Source: Alteribacillus sp. YIM 98480
Lineage (GTDB): Bacteria > Bacillota > Bacilli > Bacillales > Marinococcaceae
Length of the DNA: 64,000 nucleotides
Assembly: GCF_009765375.1 (NCBI RefSeq)
Contig: NZ_VTOK01000001.1
Coordinates: forward strand, 310,001-374,000
Reading direction: 5' to 3'
Part shown: positions 45,360 through 54,417 of the stretch, piece after piece
How positions within the stretch are numbered: position 1 is the stretch's first letter
How the letters are laid out: every line of letters begins with the position of its first letter
Position numbers and translations under genes: made by a program
Notes under the pieces: model-generated
What the model saw: the letters and a program-made list of their open reading frames with translations, nothing else
Database searches by the model: none
Told to the model about the DNA's origin: nothing

Positions 45360-46856
45360 ATGTTAGATGCAGTTTTAGAAGCAGCTTCCTTAGTGGCTCA
45401 ACCAGAAACTATTTTCTTTGTCTTCCTAGGTATTATAGTTGGTCAAATTCTTGGGGTTATTCCGGGACTAACTGCTACGATGGTTATGGCTTTGATCATG
45501 CCGATTACATTTGCTATGCCGATTTGGGTAGGGGTGCCAATGCTTCTAGGTATGTTGAAAGGAGCATTGTTTGGGGGATCTCTTGCCGCTATTTTTATAA
45601 AAACACCTGGGACGCCTGCAGCGATGGCAACAATTTTGGACGGACATCCGCTTGCTCAGCAAGGCAAAGGTAGAAAGGCAGCCAAATTAGCATTACTCTC
45701 CTCTACATTTGGTGATGTATTTGGTACTTTATGTCTTATATTTGCCACTGGTTTTCTAGCCACTATTGCGTTAAAGCTGGGACCCCCTGAACTATTGTTA
45801 ATAGCACTTAGTGCTTTGATAGTATTAGGAACGGTATCGGGTAAGTCTCCTAGATTGGGATTGATGTCGGCGGGAGCAGGGTTGTTACTTGCATCCATTG
45901 GATTAGATCCGGTGACAGGCGTCAGCCGGCTCAATTTTGGTATAACACAGTTACTTTCTGGAATAGAACTTATTCCAATGTTAATTGGTTTATTAACTAT
46001 TCCAGAAATAATTAGACGAATGGAGCAAAATCAAAATAATACGAGTAAAACTACAGTATCTTTTTCTGAAAAACCCGAGGATAATAAACTTCATTGGTGG
46101 GAGATTAAAAAAACAATTCGAACTTTGTTTAGGTCTTCTGCAATTGGGACTGCAATGGGAGCTATACCAGGTTTGGGAGCAAACATAGCAGCCTTCATTG
46201 GATATAATCAAGCTGCTACATCTTCCAAACACTCTCAAAATTTTGGGAAGGGGGAAATTGAAGGGGTCGCTGCTACAGAAAGTGCTAATAGTTCTGAGGG
46301 AGGAGCTAATATGATCCCCTTATTGGCTCTAGGCATTCCCGGTGATACAGCTGTAGCAGTTGTTGCAAGTGCATTCCTTCTTCACGGAATTACAGTGGGT
46401 CCAACAGTTTTTGTGGAAGCACCTGTTGAAATCTATGCAATATTTATAGCACTTTTTATAGCCGGAATATTTAACTTCATCGTTGGTCAAGGACTTATTC
46501 CAATTGCCACGAAAGTATTACAAATTAAACAAAGGCTTCTTTTTCCAAGTGTTTTTATAATGGCAGTAGCCGGAACATTTGGAATGCGTGCTAGTCTCTT
46601 CGATGTTGGCATTATGATGTTATTTGGATTTATAGGATATGTGATGGTCAAGCTAGATATTCCTTTAATTCCACTTCTTATTGCTTTTTTAATAGGTCCA
46701 ATGGTAGAAAAAAACTTGCAGCGAACTTCAATTTTGATAGATGCGAATGATTCATTTTTATTTCTATTTCAGAGACCTGCGTTTCTCATTTTATTGGTCG
46801 TGTTCATATTAATGAGTTACCTAGTAATCAGATTTCAACGAAAGGTTTCAACGTAA
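45360..46856 (+). CDS. tctA: Tripartite tricarboxylate transporter large permease (TctA)
   Basis: 498 residues, about 11-12 membrane helices. LGVIPGLTATMVMALIMPIT, FGGSLAAIFIKTPGTPAAMATILDG and a second copy IPGLGANIAAFIGYNQA with LALGIPGDTAVAV are hallmark TctA repeats. It drives uptake with a sodium or proton gradient. The TAA is followed by the second operator-containing promoter, so the transporter can be expressed as its own unit. Confidence 0.92.
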   Translation: MLDAVLEAASLVAQPETIFFVFLGIIVGQILGVIPGLTATMVMALIMPITFAMPIWVGVPMLLGMLKGALFGGSLAAIFIKTPGTPAAMATILDGHPLAQQGKGRKAAKLALLSSTFGDVFGTLCLIFATGFLATIALKLGPPELLLIALSALIVLGTVSGKSPRLGLMSAGAGLLLASIGLDPVTGVSRLNFGITQLLSGIELIPMLIGLLTIPEIIRRMEQNQNNTSKTTVSFSEKPEDNKLHWWEIKKTIRTLFRSSAIGTAMGAIPGLGANIAAFIGYNQAATSSKHSQNFGKGEIEGVAATESANSSEGGANMIPLLALGIPGDTAVAVVASAFLLHGITVGPTVFVEAPVEIYAIFIALFIAGIFNFIVGQGLIPIATKVLQIKQRLLFPSVFIMAVAGTFGMRASLFDVGIMMLFGFIGYVMVKLDIPLIPLLIAFLIGPMVEKNLQRTSILIDANDSFLFLFQRPAFLILLVVFILMSYLVIRFQRKVST

Positions 46857-46904
46857 TCTGTCTCAATTATCCAGTGACAAGATAAAATAAAAGGAAATGT
46901 TAGA

Positions 46905-46933
46905 TTGACAGATGAATGAAAAGAGAGTAGTAT
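46905..46933 (+). promoter_or_regulatory. Promoter of the catabolic operon
   Basis: TTGACA (46905-46910), exact 17-bp spacer, TAGTAT (46928-46933). Operator site 2 begins 13 bp downstream, around the expected start point. Confidence 0.65.
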
Positions 46934-46945
46934 TTGTAACAAACC

Positions 46946-46961
46946 ACTTACATGCAAGTTG
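46946..46961. promoter_or_regulatory. Operator-like site 2 (GntR/FCD type)
   Basis: ACTTACATGCAAGTTG, followed by AATT as at site 1. It is placed to block the promoter at 46905. Confidence 0.7.
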
Positions 46962-47044
46962 AATTCAATTAAGTTTCCAAATAATGTGTTACTTAAGGAG
47001 CAAAAATAATAATTTTTAAACTTTAAGGAAAGGACAATGAGTAC

Positions 47045-48001
47045 ATGAAAATTTGCATTTTGGATGGATATACGCTCAATCCTGGTGATTTGAGCTGGGA
47101 AGAGTTATCGAGGTTTGGAAAAATCGATTTATATGATCGCACACCAGAGGACCTTGTTGTTGAAAGGGCCACTGATGCAGACATTATATTAACTAATAAA
47201 ACACCGCTTCGCAAAACTGCACTTGAGAAATTGCCGAAACTAAAATATATCGGTGTGCTTGCAACAGGATTTGATGTTGTAGATATAGAGGCTGCGAGTG
47301 AGCGAAAAATAGTAGTTACTAACATTCCGACTTATGGAACCCTTTCCGTAGCCCAAATGGCATTTGCCTTACTACTAGAACATTGCCATCATGTTCAACG
47401 TCACAGTGACTCGGTGAAAAAAGGAGAGTGGAGTGAAAATCCAGACTGGTGCTACTGGAATTATCCTCTTGTAGAATTAGCGGGAAAAACGATGGGAATC
47501 GTAGGGCTTGGGCGTATAGGGCTTCAAACAGCTGAGATTGCTTCCGCTTTCGGGATGGCTGTTGTGGCTTACGACTATTATCCGCGAGATATTGATTTGC
47601 CAAATTTCAAATGGGTTGAACTACATGAATTGTTGAAAGAAGCGGATGTAATAAGTTTACACTGTCCATTAACTTCTGAAACGGAAGAACTAATAAACGA
47701 AAAAAATATATCAATGATGAAATCTTCCGCTTTTATTATAAATAACTCCAGAGGAAAGCTTGTTAATAACGACCATTTAGCAGAAGCACTTAATGCAGGT
47801 ACAATTGCTGGTGCTGGACTAGATGTATTAGCAGTGGAACCGCCAGATGACACAAATCCATTATTACAAGCAAAAAATTGTATTATAACACCACATATAT
47901 CTTGGGCTACGAAAGATTCCAGGAGCCGACTGCTAAATATGGCAATTGATAACATTGAAGCTTTTATAAACAACAATCCAAAAAATGTTGTAAATCCATA
48001 A
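47045..48001 (+). CDS. D-2-hydroxyacid dehydrogenase (hydroxypyruvate/glycerate type)
   Basis: NAD(P)-dependent oxidoreductase, 318 residues. The Rossmann motif GIVGLGRIGLQTAEIA (about 150-165), the substrate Arg in NNSRGKLV (about 237), the Glu in LDVLAVEPP (about 264) and the acid-base His in TPHISWAT (about 287) are intact. Nearest in style to glycerate dehydrogenases. In this locus it could interconvert a 2-oxo acid and hydroxy acid; a glycerate kinase gene at 60890 makes hydroxypyruvate/glycerate attractive. First gene after operator site 2. Confidence 0.8.
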   Translation: MKICILDGYTLNPGDLSWEELSRFGKIDLYDRTPEDLVVERATDADIILTNKTPLRKTALEKLPKLKYIGVLATGFDVVDIEAASERKIVVTNIPTYGTLSVAQMAFALLLEHCHHVQRHSDSVKKGEWSENPDWCYWNYPLVELAGKTMGIVGLGRIGLQTAEIASAFGMAVVAYDYYPRDIDLPNFKWVELHELLKEADVISLHCPLTSETEELINEKNISMMKSSAFIINNSRGKLVNNDHLAEALNAGTIAGAGLDVLAVEPPDDTNPLLQAKNCIITPHISWATKDSRSRLLNMAIDNIEAFINNNPKNVVNP

Positions 48002-48049
48002 TTATCTAAAGGATTTAGAGAGATCACCTTACTAAAAGGGGGGATAAAC

Positions 48050-49366
48050 GTGAACAATAATGCATTTACCAACCACCAACTGAATGATACAGAAGCGGGG
48101 GAGCTATTTTCTAATAAATTATTAAGTGAAATTCGTGAACGTTTTTACTATATCGATAATGATCCTCATGGTGGTGAAAGACTATTTTTCGATAACGCTG
48201 GAGGATCGTTCAGACTTAAAAAAGCATTAGAAGAATTTGCTAGATTGGATGCTATCCCAGATTGTCCAGAACGTCCTCATAACAAAGCGTTATATTTGCA
48301 GAAGAAACAAGAAAACGGGATTAACGACGTGAAAACTATTTTTAACGCCAAGGGCGGCAGTGTTGTTACATCACTAACTGCTTCTCAAGCAATGTTTGAT
48401 ATGGTAAGAGCTATTTCAGAAAATATTCCTGGCACAAACATGGTTACTACAATATTGGAACACCCTTCAGCTTATGATCCAATGGTGTATTATTCTGAAA
48501 AATTAAATAAAGAACTTAGAGTAGCTGCCAGTAATCCTGTTACTGGAGGAGTGGATGTGGATGAAGTAGTTAAATTAATAGATAAAGACACATGTCTCTT
48601 AAGCATCATGTATGCATCAAATATTACAGGAGCTATTATAGATGTTGGTAATGTTATAAAAAAAGCGCGTGAAATTAAACCAGATTTGTATATTGTGATT
48701 GATGCAGTTCAGCATGTGCCTCATGATGTAATAGACCTTCAAAAAACGCCAGTCGATGGTATTAATTTTGCTCCTTACAAATTTTTTGGTTGCAGGGGAT
48801 CTGGCATTGCCTATCTATCAGATAGAGCGGCAAGGCTTCCACATCATAAGTTAATTGCTAAAGAACCTTATGTTTGGCAACTTGGCAGTCCTGCTCCAGC
48901 TCAATATGCGGTAGTTTCCGAAATAGTAAATTATGTATGCTGGATCGGCGGCAAATTTAAAAAAAGTGATGATAGACGAGAGTTATTTGAGTGCGGAATG
49001 AAGAAAATCCATTTGCAAGAAAGAGCTCTTATGTCCAGGATGCTCGACGGAACCGATGAAATTTCCGGACTTCGAAAGCTAGATGGAGTTAATGTACTTT
49101 TAGATTATGAAGATCTCACCAAAAGAGATTTTATCATTTCAATAGGTTTTAATAATATTGGATACACTCAAGCAATGAAGGAATATGAAAAAAGAGGAGT
49201 CATCGTTTTTGTTAGACTGCTTTCCAATCCGTATTCCAAAAGAATTCTTGAATCTTGCAATTTAAATGGTGCTATTAGAGTGTCCCCATTACATTGTAAT
49301 TCAATCGAAGAAATAGATAGATTTTTAGAAATTACAAATGAAATATCTCAATTATCTCCATCCTAA
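48050..49366 (+). CDS. Class V aminotransferase-fold PLP enzyme
   Basis: 438 residues, related to cysteine desulfurase/isopenicillin-epimerase-like proteins. RLFFDNAGGSFRLKKA (about 44-59) is the N-terminal motif; VIDAVQHVPHD (about 223) holds the PLP Asp-x-x-Gln/His pattern and NFAPYKFFGCRGSGI (about 242) the Schiff-base Lys. Whether it is a transaminase, a lyase or a desulfurase is not decided. No suf/nif-type scaffold genes are near, so a catabolic role on the imported compound is more likely. GTG start behind GGGGGG. Confidence 0.75.
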   Translation: MNNNAFTNHQLNDTEAGELFSNKLLSEIRERFYYIDNDPHGGERLFFDNAGGSFRLKKALEEFARLDAIPDCPERPHNKALYLQKKQENGINDVKTIFNAKGGSVVTSLTASQAMFDMVRAISENIPGTNMVTTILEHPSAYDPMVYYSEKLNKELRVAASNPVTGGVDVDEVVKLIDKDTCLLSIMYASNITGAIIDVGNVIKKAREIKPDLYIVIDAVQHVPHDVIDLQKTPVDGINFAPYKFFGCRGSGIAYLSDRAARLPHHKLIAKEPYVWQLGSPAPAQYAVVSEIVNYVCWIGGKFKKSDDRRELFECGMKKIHLQERALMSRMLDGTDEISGLRKLDGVNVLLDYEDLTKRDFIISIGFNNIGYTQAMKEYEKRGVIVFVRLLSNPYSKRILESCNLNGAIRVSPLHCNSIEEIDRFLEITNEISQLSPS

Positions 49367-49451
49367 AAGGAAAGAAGAAACGAATAAGTATATTGCAAAT
49401 AATGAGATATTTTCTAAGATTCAATAAAATAGAAAGGATGAATTAAGTTAT

Positions 49452-50321
49452 ATGTTAGTTTCAATGGGTGAAATGTTACGAAAGGCACACAAAGAACATT
49501 ATGCCGTCGCAAACTTTGATATCTGGAATTCAGAAATGCTGTTTGGGGTGATGAACGCTGTGGAAAAAACAGAATCACCCGTCATTCTGGCATTTGGCAG
49601 TGGGTTTACAGCGAATACTGACATCTACTATTACGCAAAAATGATGGTAGAAAGAGCAAAGAAATCAGATATGCCTGTAGCTGTTCATTGGGATCATGGA
49701 AAAAATATGGAGGTTATTAGTTATGCGCTTGACTGTGGATTTAATTCTATCATGATTGATGCTTCTGGTGAGGAGTTTGAAGAAAATGTACGAATTACAA
49801 AAGAGGTGGTCGATAAGTGTAAGATGCTTGGTGTACCGGTAGAAGCAGAATTGGGGCACATAGGACCTGAAACAAAATACGAAGATTTATTAAGCCAGTA
49901 TAAATACACAGATCCTGATATGGCAGCAGAATTTGTAGAACGCACTGGGGTTGATATTTTAGCGACAGCAATTGGAAATGCACACGGAGTTTATACATCT
50001 GAACCTCAAATTAATTTAGACATCTTAAAAAAAGTCAGTGAAAAAGTGGAAGTTCCATTAGTATTACATGGTGCTTCAGGAATTAGTGATGATATTGTTA
50101 AAAAAAGTATTGATATGGGAGTGGCTAAAATAAATATTCATACTGATCTTTGTTTGGCGGCTATGGACGTTATTAACAACAATGATAAACCGTATTTAAA
50201 GCTTCAACAGGAAGTTACTGCAGCAATTGAAAAGAGAGCAGAAGAAAAAATAAAATTGTTTGGAAGTAATGGTAAAGGTAGAAACCCTTTTCAACCTGCT
50301 AGCGAAAACGCTTCCGTTTAA
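49452..50321 (+). CDS. Class II (zinc) ketose-bisphosphate aldolase family protein
   Basis: 289 residues of the FbaA/GatY/IolJ family. VAVHWDHGKN has the catalytic Asp and a zinc His (usually HLDHG; here Trp replaces Leu). VEAELGHIG, NAHGVYT (zinc His, about 178) and LVLHGASGISDD (zinc His, about 206) follow, and VAKINIHTDL binds substrate phosphate. With the PfkB kinase of this operon it recalls the IolC-IolJ pair, which phosphorylates and cleaves a deoxy-keto-sugar acid. Actual substrate unknown. Confidence 0.8.
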   Translation: MLVSMGEMLRKAHKEHYAVANFDIWNSEMLFGVMNAVEKTESPVILAFGSGFTANTDIYYYAKMMVERAKKSDMPVAVHWDHGKNMEVISYALDCGFNSIMIDASGEEFEENVRITKEVVDKCKMLGVPVEAELGHIGPETKYEDLLSQYKYTDPDMAAEFVERTGVDILATAIGNAHGVYTSEPQINLDILKKVSEKVEVPLVLHGASGISDDIVKKSIDMGVAKINIHTDLCLAAMDVINNNDKPYLKLQQEVTAAIEKRAEEKIKLFGSNGKGRNPFQPASENASV

Positions 50322-50379
50322 GATTGCATAATTAAATATTTTAATAGATATAAGTAAAAAATTATAGGGAGGGTATAAA

Positions 50380-51480
50380 ATGCAAGGATTGGTAAGATAT
50401 GGAACAGAAATTGGACATTTTAGGTTTGAAACGGGGCTGGCCGAGCCCACTATTGGGGAAGACGATATACTTGTTGAAGTGAAGGCTGCGGGGATATGTG
50501 GTGCAGATTTAAAACACTACGGCATTGAAAATGATGCTGCTGAAATTCCTGAAAATAGACGTATAGCAGGTCATGAGTTTGCTGGAGTTATAGTTGAAAC
50601 CGGGAAAAATGTTACTGACTGGAAAGTTGGCGACAGAGTGGTATCTGAGAACACTGGAGATGTTTGTGGAAAATGCCACGCCTGTTCAAAGGGGAACTTC
50701 TTAGTTTGCCCAAAGAAAAAGTCATTAGGGTTGACTGTAGGATGGGACGGGGGCTTCACCAAATATGTGAGAATTCCCGGGAAAATATTAGAAGTTTATA
50801 AAAATGCTATTTTCCATATACCTGACAATGTTTCCTTTGAAGAAGCGGCAATTTTAGACCCAATGAGCAATGCTTACATGGCATTAGCGCAAAGATCGCA
50901 GCTTTTACCAGGAGAAAACGTAGTAATTTTCGGGGCGGGACCTCTAGGTCTATTCTCTGTGCAGATTGCTAAATTGATGGGAGCTGCCAATATTATTCTT
51001 GTAGCTTCAAAAAGGAATGAACATGTACGGTTTAAAGTCGGTGAGAAATTGGGCGTCACCCACTTTGTAGTCAATGATGAGGAAAACGTAGTAGAGAGTG
51101 TAAAAAACATTACAGGTGAAAATGGGGTTGGAGTTATTGTAGATTGTGCAGGTCCTCCTGAAGTTCTTAAACAATCTTTGGAGATAATAAGAACAAATGG
51201 ACAAATTGTTAGAGTAGGTATGAGTTTTCAACCTGTAGACTTCTCCATAAATGATCTTTCCATGAACGCTATTACACTTACGGGACATATGGCATATGAT
51301 ACAACTTCTTTGAAAAACTGCTTGACTCTTTTAGAAAAAGGGATGATTGATGCTAAGTCAATGATCACACACCGCCTGCCGATCTCAAAATGGGAGGAAG
51401 GATTTGAACTCTTTGCAAACCGTGATGCTATAAAAGTCATTTTGAAATATGATGAGGAAGATGAATCTGGAAGAGCATAG
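50380..51480 (+). CDS. Zinc-dependent alcohol dehydrogenase (polyol type), first copy
   Basis: Medium-chain dehydrogenase/reductase, 366 residues. The catalytic zinc ligands are Cys in AAGICGADLKHYG and the His/Glu pair in AGHEFAGVI (about 66). Structural-zinc cysteines CGKCHACSKGNFLVC are complete. FGAGPLGLFSVQIAKLMGA (about 185-203) is the NAD-binding site. Substrates in this group include sorbitol, threonine and sugar alcohols. A second, only distantly similar copy follows. Confidence 0.82.
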   Translation: MQGLVRYGTEIGHFRFETGLAEPTIGEDDILVEVKAAGICGADLKHYGIENDAAEIPENRRIAGHEFAGVIVETGKNVTDWKVGDRVVSENTGDVCGKCHACSKGNFLVCPKKKSLGLTVGWDGGFTKYVRIPGKILEVYKNAIFHIPDNVSFEEAAILDPMSNAYMALAQRSQLLPGENVVIFGAGPLGLFSVQIAKLMGAANIILVASKRNEHVRFKVGEKLGVTHFVVNDEENVVESVKNITGENGVGVIVDCAGPPEVLKQSLEIIRTNGQIVRVGMSFQPVDFSINDLSMNAITLTGHMAYDTTSLKNCLTLLEKGMIDAKSMITHRLPISKWEEGFELFANRDAIKVILKYDEEDESGRA

Positions 51481-51565
51481 TGTTTAATCAGCAGATGAGT
51501 TCTTCCTGGTAAGTTTTCATTAATATGAAATGATTATTGAGGAGTCGGAAAGGAAGGATAGGGCC

Positions 51566-52606
51566 TTGGAAAATAGTAAAGCTATTTTAATAGAAACAAA
51601 GAAATTTGAAATTCAGGATGTTGAAATTCCGGTTCCAGCCGAAGATGAAGTACTTTTAAAAGTTGAGTATGTTGGAATGTGCGGCTCTGATATTCATGGA
51701 TTTGAACATGGACCATATATTCCGCCTAGTGATCCAAACACAAAAATTGGATTGGGGCATGAGTGTAGTGGTGAGGTTATCGAAATTGGAAGTAATGTAA
51801 ATGATCTCAATATTGGTGATAAAGTTGCAATTGAACCTGGCGTACCTTGCAGGAAATGTAAGTTTTGTATGGAGGGGAAGTATAATATTTGCCCTAGTGT
51901 AGATTTTATGGCGACATCCCCCAATTATAAGGGTGCTCTTACACACTATTTAACACATCCGGCAGATTTGACTTTTAAGCTTCCGGATAATATGGACACA
52001 ATGGAAGGTGCGCTTATTGAACCCCTTGCCGTAGGGTTTCATGCTGCCACTCAAGGCGGGGCTGGAGTTGGAGATAAAGTCGTAATACTTGGTGCGGGTT
52101 CTATTGGTTTAATGACATTGCAAGCCTGTAAAACAATGGGTGTATCAGAGATTGTAGTTATCGATTTATTTGATAATAAGCTTGAATTTGCAAAGAGTTT
52201 AGGTGCTACAGAAGTTATTAAAGCGAACATACCCGACATGCTTAACGAATGTAAAAAGCTACTTGGCCCATACGGAGCTGATATAGTTTTTGAAACAGCT
52301 GGTTCACAAGTGACAGCTTCCCAAACAACTTCTCTAATAAGTCGTGGGGGCACAATTATAATAGTAGGAACAATTCCTGGGGAAACCCCGATAAATTTTT
52401 TAAGCATTAACAGAGAAGTTACCATAAAAACGGTTTTTCGTTATGCAAATATGTTTCCATCTGCAATTGAAGCTGTTGCGGCAGGTAAAATTAATGTAAA
52501 AGGATCCGTTAATAAATTATTTGATTATAAAGATGTTCAGGAAGCTTTCGATTACTCCATTCGAAATAAACAGGAGTTAATTAAAGGGGTCATAAAGGTT
52601 TCATAA
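51566..52606 (+). CDS. Zinc-dependent alcohol dehydrogenase (xylitol/sorbitol type), second copy
   Basis: About 346 residues. VGMCGSDIHGFEHG and LGHECSGEV give the catalytic zinc site; CRKCKFCMEGKYNIC the structural zinc; LGAGSIGLMTLQACKTMGV the cofactor fold. EPLAVGFHA is typical of sorbitol/xylitol dehydrogenases. The start is TTG 51566 behind GGAAGGAT; the frame open from ATG 51530 lacks a ribosome site and adds 12 non-family residues. Confidence 0.8.
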   Translation: MENSKAILIETKKFEIQDVEIPVPAEDEVLLKVEYVGMCGSDIHGFEHGPYIPPSDPNTKIGLGHECSGEVIEIGSNVNDLNIGDKVAIEPGVPCRKCKFCMEGKYNICPSVDFMATSPNYKGALTHYLTHPADLTFKLPDNMDTMEGALIEPLAVGFHAATQGGAGVGDKVVILGAGSIGLMTLQACKTMGVSEIVVIDLFDNKLEFAKSLGATEVIKANIPDMLNECKKLLGPYGADIVFETAGSQVTASQTTSLISRGGTIIIVGTIPGETPINFLSINREVTIKTVFRYANMFPSAIEAVAAGKINVKGSVNKLFDYKDVQEAFDYSIRNKQELIKGVIKVS

Positions 52607-52611
52607 TAAAA

Positions 52612-52790
52612 ATCCCCGGAGCTGGCACGCGTCTTAAGGTCAGGAAAAAGCCATAGCGGGGTGTCCGAGGCATCATCCAGATTCGCCCCGCAGCCGCCCG
52701 GACCTTTGCCCGTCTGATCTTCGAGACCCGGAGCAGTCTTCTGCAGGCAGACGCTCTAAAAGCCGGGCGGCTAAGCGCTTGGCTCCTTTG
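52612..52790 (+). other. GC-rich structured intergenic element inside the operon
   Basis: About 180 bp, clearly richer in G and C than its surroundings, between the second dehydrogenase and pxpA. AGCCGCCCGG (52692-52701) and CCGGGCGGCT (52763-52772) are exact inverted repeats. GGAGC (52618) and GCTCC (52782) could form an outer stem, and GCGGGG/CCCCGC an inner one. No ORF of note. It may be a repeat of the Bacillaceae intergenic type or a structured RNA; I cannot name a family. Confidence 0.5.
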
Positions 52791-52828
52791 TTTCTATAAA
52801 AGTTTATGACCTTTTTAGGAGGGTTTTA

Positions 52829-53596
52829 ATGAATAAGGTAATTGACATCAATGCAGATATGGGTGAAGGATTTGGACGTTATACAATCGCGGATGACGAA
52901 AGATTACTAGATATTGTCACTTCTGCTAACGTGGCCTGTGGGTTTCATGCAGGAGATCCTAGAATCATGGGTTTAACAGTAGAGAAAGCTTTGAAAAACC
53001 ATGTTGGCATTGGCGCCCATCCAGGTTTTCCAGACTTAATTGGATTTGGGAGAAGAGATATGAGTTTAACCCCATTAGAAATTAAAACGGATGTCCTTTA
53101 TCAAATTGGGGCACTGAGTGCTTTTGTGAAAGCTTCAGGAGGGCATTTGCAGCACGTTTCTCCACATGGAAGACTTGGGAATCTTGCAGTAAAAAACCGT
53201 GAGTATGCTCAGGCCATTGTAGAAGCTGTCCTGTCCTTTGATTCTTCTCTTATTATAATAACTGAACCTGGAGAGTTGGCTGTGGAAGCTGAAAAGAGGG
53301 GCTTGAAGACAGCTGTTCAACTTTTTGCAGATCGAGCCTACAATGATGACCGGACCTTGGTCTCACGGAAAGAACCGGGGGCTGTTATCCATAATCAAGA
53401 AACCGTATTACAACGTTGTTTAAAAATGGTACTGGAAGGAACAGTAGAAACGGTATCAGGATCCGAAATAGAGGTTGATGGAAACACTTTGTGCGTACAC
53501 GGCGACACAGCAGGATCAGTAGACTTAGCAAAGGAGATTAAAGCTACTTTAATAGAAGCTGGAGTCGAAGTTCGCAAGCTAGAAGAATGGCTCTAA
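52829..53596 (+). CDS. PxpA-like (LamB/YcsF family) protein, divergent active-site motif
   Basis: 255 residues of the family that includes 5-oxoprolinase subunit A. DINADMGEGFGRY, SANVACGFHAGDPRIM and GAHPGFPDLIGFGRR are strongly conserved. The usual KPHGALYN-type motif reads SPHGRLGN here (about 111-118), with Lys and Tyr both replaced. FADRAYNDDRTLVSR is present. The fold and the metal-like Asp/His residues are retained, so it is probably an active hydrolase with an altered substrate. Followed by pxpB and pxpC homologues; AGGAGGG precedes the ATG. Confidence 0.8.
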   Translation: MNKVIDINADMGEGFGRYTIADDERLLDIVTSANVACGFHAGDPRIMGLTVEKALKNHVGIGAHPGFPDLIGFGRRDMSLTPLEIKTDVLYQIGALSAFVKASGGHLQHVSPHGRLGNLAVKNREYAQAIVEAVLSFDSSLIIITEPGELAVEAEKRGLKTAVQLFADRAYNDDRTLVSRKEPGAVIHNQETVLQRCLKMVLEGTVETVSGSEIEVDGNTLCVHGDTAGSVDLAKEIKATLIEAGVEVRKLEEWL

Positions 53597-53682
53597 AAGT
53601 ATTGCAGTATTTTGGACATTCTTCCCTAACATAAATAACTTTAAAACAAATATTTATCCCCCTAAAAGAAAGGAGGAGCGTG

Positions 53683-54417
53683 GTGACGAAGTCAATAAGT
53701 AAAACAATGGAGTTAGTCGACTGTGGAGATTCAGGTATTTTAGTTGAGTTCTCTAAAGATTTTTCCAAAACAGCATGGCAAAAAGCTCATTATGTAGCGA
53801 ACCTTATTAATGAAAGTAATGTAAAGGGAATTCTAGGTGCCATTCCAACTTACTGTTCCGTTTATATTCATTATAACTGTATTCAAATTAATAATAAGCA
53901 AATTAAAGATTTTGTGAAAAGAAGTATTCAAGAATTTGACTCAACAAGATGTTTTCATAAAAGTCCGCAACGCTTTCGTATTCCTGTTGTGTTTGGTGGA
54001 GAATATGGAGAAGATTTGGAAAATGTCGGTCTTCAATTAAGTATGTCCGCTGAACAGGTCATTGACTTATTTTGCTCCAAACATTATCAGATCGTATGTA
54101 TAGGAAGTCCAGTCGGGGTGCCATTGTTAGACGCACCCCCATTTAATAAAAAAATCAAGAGATTAGAAACACCACGGACAAAAGTTCCTAATGGTTCCAT
54201 CGGTTTAGGGGGTACGCAAGCAAACATTTATACCTTGGATAGTCCAGGGGGATGGCAGTTAATAGGAAAAACCCCCGTTCAGTTAATTAATTTAGAAGAT
54301 AGTCCCCCTGCCCCTTATAAAGCAGGTGACTATTTAGAGTTTTTCCCCATAAAAGAGGGCGAATACGAAAAGTATAAAGGCCAATCAGTCGATGAATTGA
54401 AGGTGGAGACGGAATGA
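53683..54417 (+). CDS. PxpB/KipI-like carboxyltransferase-type subunit, divergent
   Basis: About 244 residues. RIPVVFGGEYGEDL (about 98), ETPRTKVPNGSIGLGG (about 164) and DSPGGWQLIGKTP (about 187) define the KipI/PxpB family. The segment that in relatives reads like GFAPGFPYLG is GSPVGVPLLD here, a change in a normally near-invariant loop. KipI-KipA pairs share their fold with the carboxyltransferase domain of urea carboxylase. GTG 53683 (or 53680) follows AAAGGAGG. Its stop overlaps pxpC by four bases. Confidence 0.8.
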   Translation: MTKSISKTMELVDCGDSGILVEFSKDFSKTAWQKAHYVANLINESNVKGILGAIPTYCSVYIHYNCIQINNKQIKDFVKRSIQEFDSTRCFHKSPQRFRIPVVFGGEYGEDLENVGLQLSMSAEQVIDLFCSKHYQIVCIGSPVGVPLLDAPPFNKKIKRLETPRTKVPNGSIGLGGTQANIYTLDSPGGWQLIGKTPVQLINLEDSPPAPYKAGDYLEFFPIKEGEYEKYKGQSVDELKVETE

